A stretch of 13,636 bases of DNA from an uncultured Clostridia bacterium. Its GTDB lineage: Bacteria > Bacillota > Clostridia > Christensenellales > Aristaeellaceae. The stretch covers positions 1 to 13,636 of the forward strand of contig CALNAU010000168.1 of the NCBI GenBank assembly GCA_937874275.1. The letters run 5' to 3'. The notes below the pieces were generated by a model. That model had not been told where the DNA came from, did no database searches, and worked only from the letters and a program-made list of their open reading frames with translations. How positions within the stretch are numbered: the first letter of the stretch is position 1; every line of letters begins with the position of its first letter. Made by a program: the position numbers and the translations under genes. Below, in pieces: positions 12,578 to 13,636 of the stretch.

Positions 12578-13636
12578 ATGCGTACGCGAACAAGATTGGA
12601 TTTTCGTGCGGTGACAAGCATATTCTTCAGGCGTTCTTCTATCCTGCGGTGGGCTTTTATGCTCACTCTTTTGGTATGGTTGATGCCACTGGCCGGCAGA
12701 GCCGCGATAGTTACGGAAAGGGGCCCCGCCTATAGCGATTACCCCATCAATGTCTCCCTGGATGCGAGGCGGGGGACAACGATTAGCCCCACCGGCCTGC
12801 CATATACCATTGGACAACGGCCTGTGGGGCGCATCCGTCTGACGGTAGATGAGGAAGCCCAATGGAATGGCGGCGTGCTTCAAGGCGCGTATGTCACCGT
12901 GACCGTTCCGGAATCTGAATTGATTACCGAGCCGGAGTTGGCTCTGAACAACATCCTCTTTGAGGGGACCCCGCCGGATTACGTCACCACGTCGGTCAAG
13001 TTTCAATATATCGAGGGAACCGGTGTCGTGTTCCGTATCAACCTGGCGGATCTGACGGCCAACAGCGTGCTCAGCACTGTAGATTTTTATATGAATTTCT
13101 CTCGTCGGGTAATCCCAAACGGCTTTGTCCAAACGCCGACCATATCGATGTATGACGGCGAGAACCGATTGATATCCTCCGTGAAGGGCGTCGAGTTTGA
13201 GATGCGCTCGTCCCCGCCTACACTCACCAAGTACGTTGGCTCCAACATCAACCAGACAGCGGCTACAAACGGCCAGAGTTATTACGGCGGCGTGGTCAAC
13301 GCCGAGCATACTGCCATTGAAGCGGCGCAGGACGTAGCCTTCATGTACAAGCTGAGCAAGACGGATGACTCGCTTGCCTCGCTATCCCCGCCCCGCATTG
13401 TCCGCGTGGTGATAACCGACACGCTGCCCACCTACACCGATGCCAATGGCGAAACGAAAACGGCCGTATTTGAGCCTTCCAAGAACCCGGGCTGGACGCT
13501 GAGCGCGGACGGAACGCAGGTCACCTACAAAGATATACAGGGAAGTACAGAGCCGCGCCCCGGCAGCGATTTGTTTGATACTGGTCTGCCCCCAGTCTTT
13601 GTGCCAACCAGTGAGTTAGTAAAGACCGTTTCCTGG
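12578..13636 (+). CDS. Secreted surface protein, N-terminal part (runs off the right edge)
   Basis: The frame is open for 353 codons from ATG 12578 to the window end without a stop. The N-terminus is arginine-rich (six of the first 19 residues), followed by a hydrophobic stretch at about 23-40 and a likely signal peptidase site near residue 43 (AGRAA), so the product is exported. The mature part is rich in Thr, Val, Asn, Asp and Pro and poor in Cys, as in beta-sandwich surface proteins. From about residue 215, TLTKYVGS followed later by VRVVITDTLPTY and NPGWTLSADGTQVTY resembles DUF11-like or isopeptide-type repeats of large Gram-positive adhesins. AGGAGG precedes the ATG with a short 4-base gap. 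Codon use (AGA, AGG, CGA, ATA, TTG) is less GC-biased than in the hydrogenase genes. A cell-wall anchor would lie outside the window. Function as adhesin is inferred. Confidence 0.85.
   Translation, partial: MRTRTRLDFRAVTSIFFRRSSILRWAFMLTLLVWLMPLAGRAAIVTERGPAYSDYPINVSLDARRGTTISPTGLPYTIGQRPVGRIRLTVDEEAQWNGGVLQGAYVTVTVPESELITEPELALNNILFEGTPPDYVTTSVKFQYIEGTGVVFRINLADLTANSVLSTVDFYMNFSRRVIPNGFVQTPTISMYDGENRLISSVKGVEFEMRSSPPTLTKYVGSNINQTAATNGQSYYGGVVNAEHTAIEAAQDVAFMYKLSKTDDSLASLSPPRIVRVVITDTLPTYTDANGETKTAVFEPSKNPGWTLSADGTQVTYKDIQGSTEPRPGSDLFDTGLPPVFVPTSELVKTVSW

Noticed and set aside
12440..13309. Minus-strand open frame of 289 codons opposite the surface-protein gene
   Set aside because: The plus strand has a promoter, ribosome site and signal peptide. 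The minus frame has no recognised domain, and its 5' end has no ribosome site that I can see.

Overview
The window looks like a chromosomal segment of a GC-rich, strictly anaerobic, fermentative member of the Clostridia (Firmicutes). The evidence is: strong purine-rich Shine-Dalgarno sites (GGAGG-type) before nearly every gene, sigma-A style promoters in AT-rich gaps between GC-rich genes, a clostridial Bcd-EtfBA set, and an NADH-linked [FeFe] hydrogenase operon. The exact family cannot be fixed from the sequence; a butyrate-type fermenter or related syntrophic anaerobe is my inference.

Left part (1-2960, minus strand): an operon bcd-etfB-etfA, reading toward the left edge. etfA is cut by the edge after 336 codons, probably only a few residues from its end. 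The 487-base gap 2961-3447 holds two divergent promoters, a Rex-like operator on the bcd promoter, small palindromes, and a GC-rich island with strong potential secondary structure that I could not assign to a family.

Middle (3448-8425, plus strand): a five-gene operon for an NADH- and probably ferredoxin-linked (bifurcating/confurcating, group A3-like) [FeFe] hydrogenase. The order is a NuoE-like [2Fe-2S] subunit, a small HATPase protein, a small thioredoxin-like [2Fe-2S] protein, a NuoF-like flavoprotein with extra ferredoxin domains, and the catalytic HydA. Genes overlap or are 14-16 bases apart. Together with Bcd-Etf this is a redox-balancing hub. Bcd-Etf can use NADH to reduce crotonyl-CoA and ferredoxin, and the hydrogenase can consume NADH plus reduced ferredoxin to make H2, or run in reverse.

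Right part: converging terminator hairpins (8486-8629) separate hydA from a minus-strand group. In transcription order that group is an SPFH-domain membrane protein, a 65-residue ribbon-helix-helix protein starting one base after the SPFH stop, then an ABC-2 ATPase and permease. The SPFH promoter carries two identical 8-bp palindromes one helical turn apart, lying between the -35 and -10 and over the -10. This is a plausible operator for the co-encoded ribbon-helix-helix protein, and to me the most interesting regulatory signal here. At the right edge a divergent gene encodes the N-terminal 353 residues of a secreted, probably surface-anchored repeat protein with its own promoter; its stop lies beyond the window.

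I found no tRNA, rRNA, CRISPR array, insertion sequence or phage gene.
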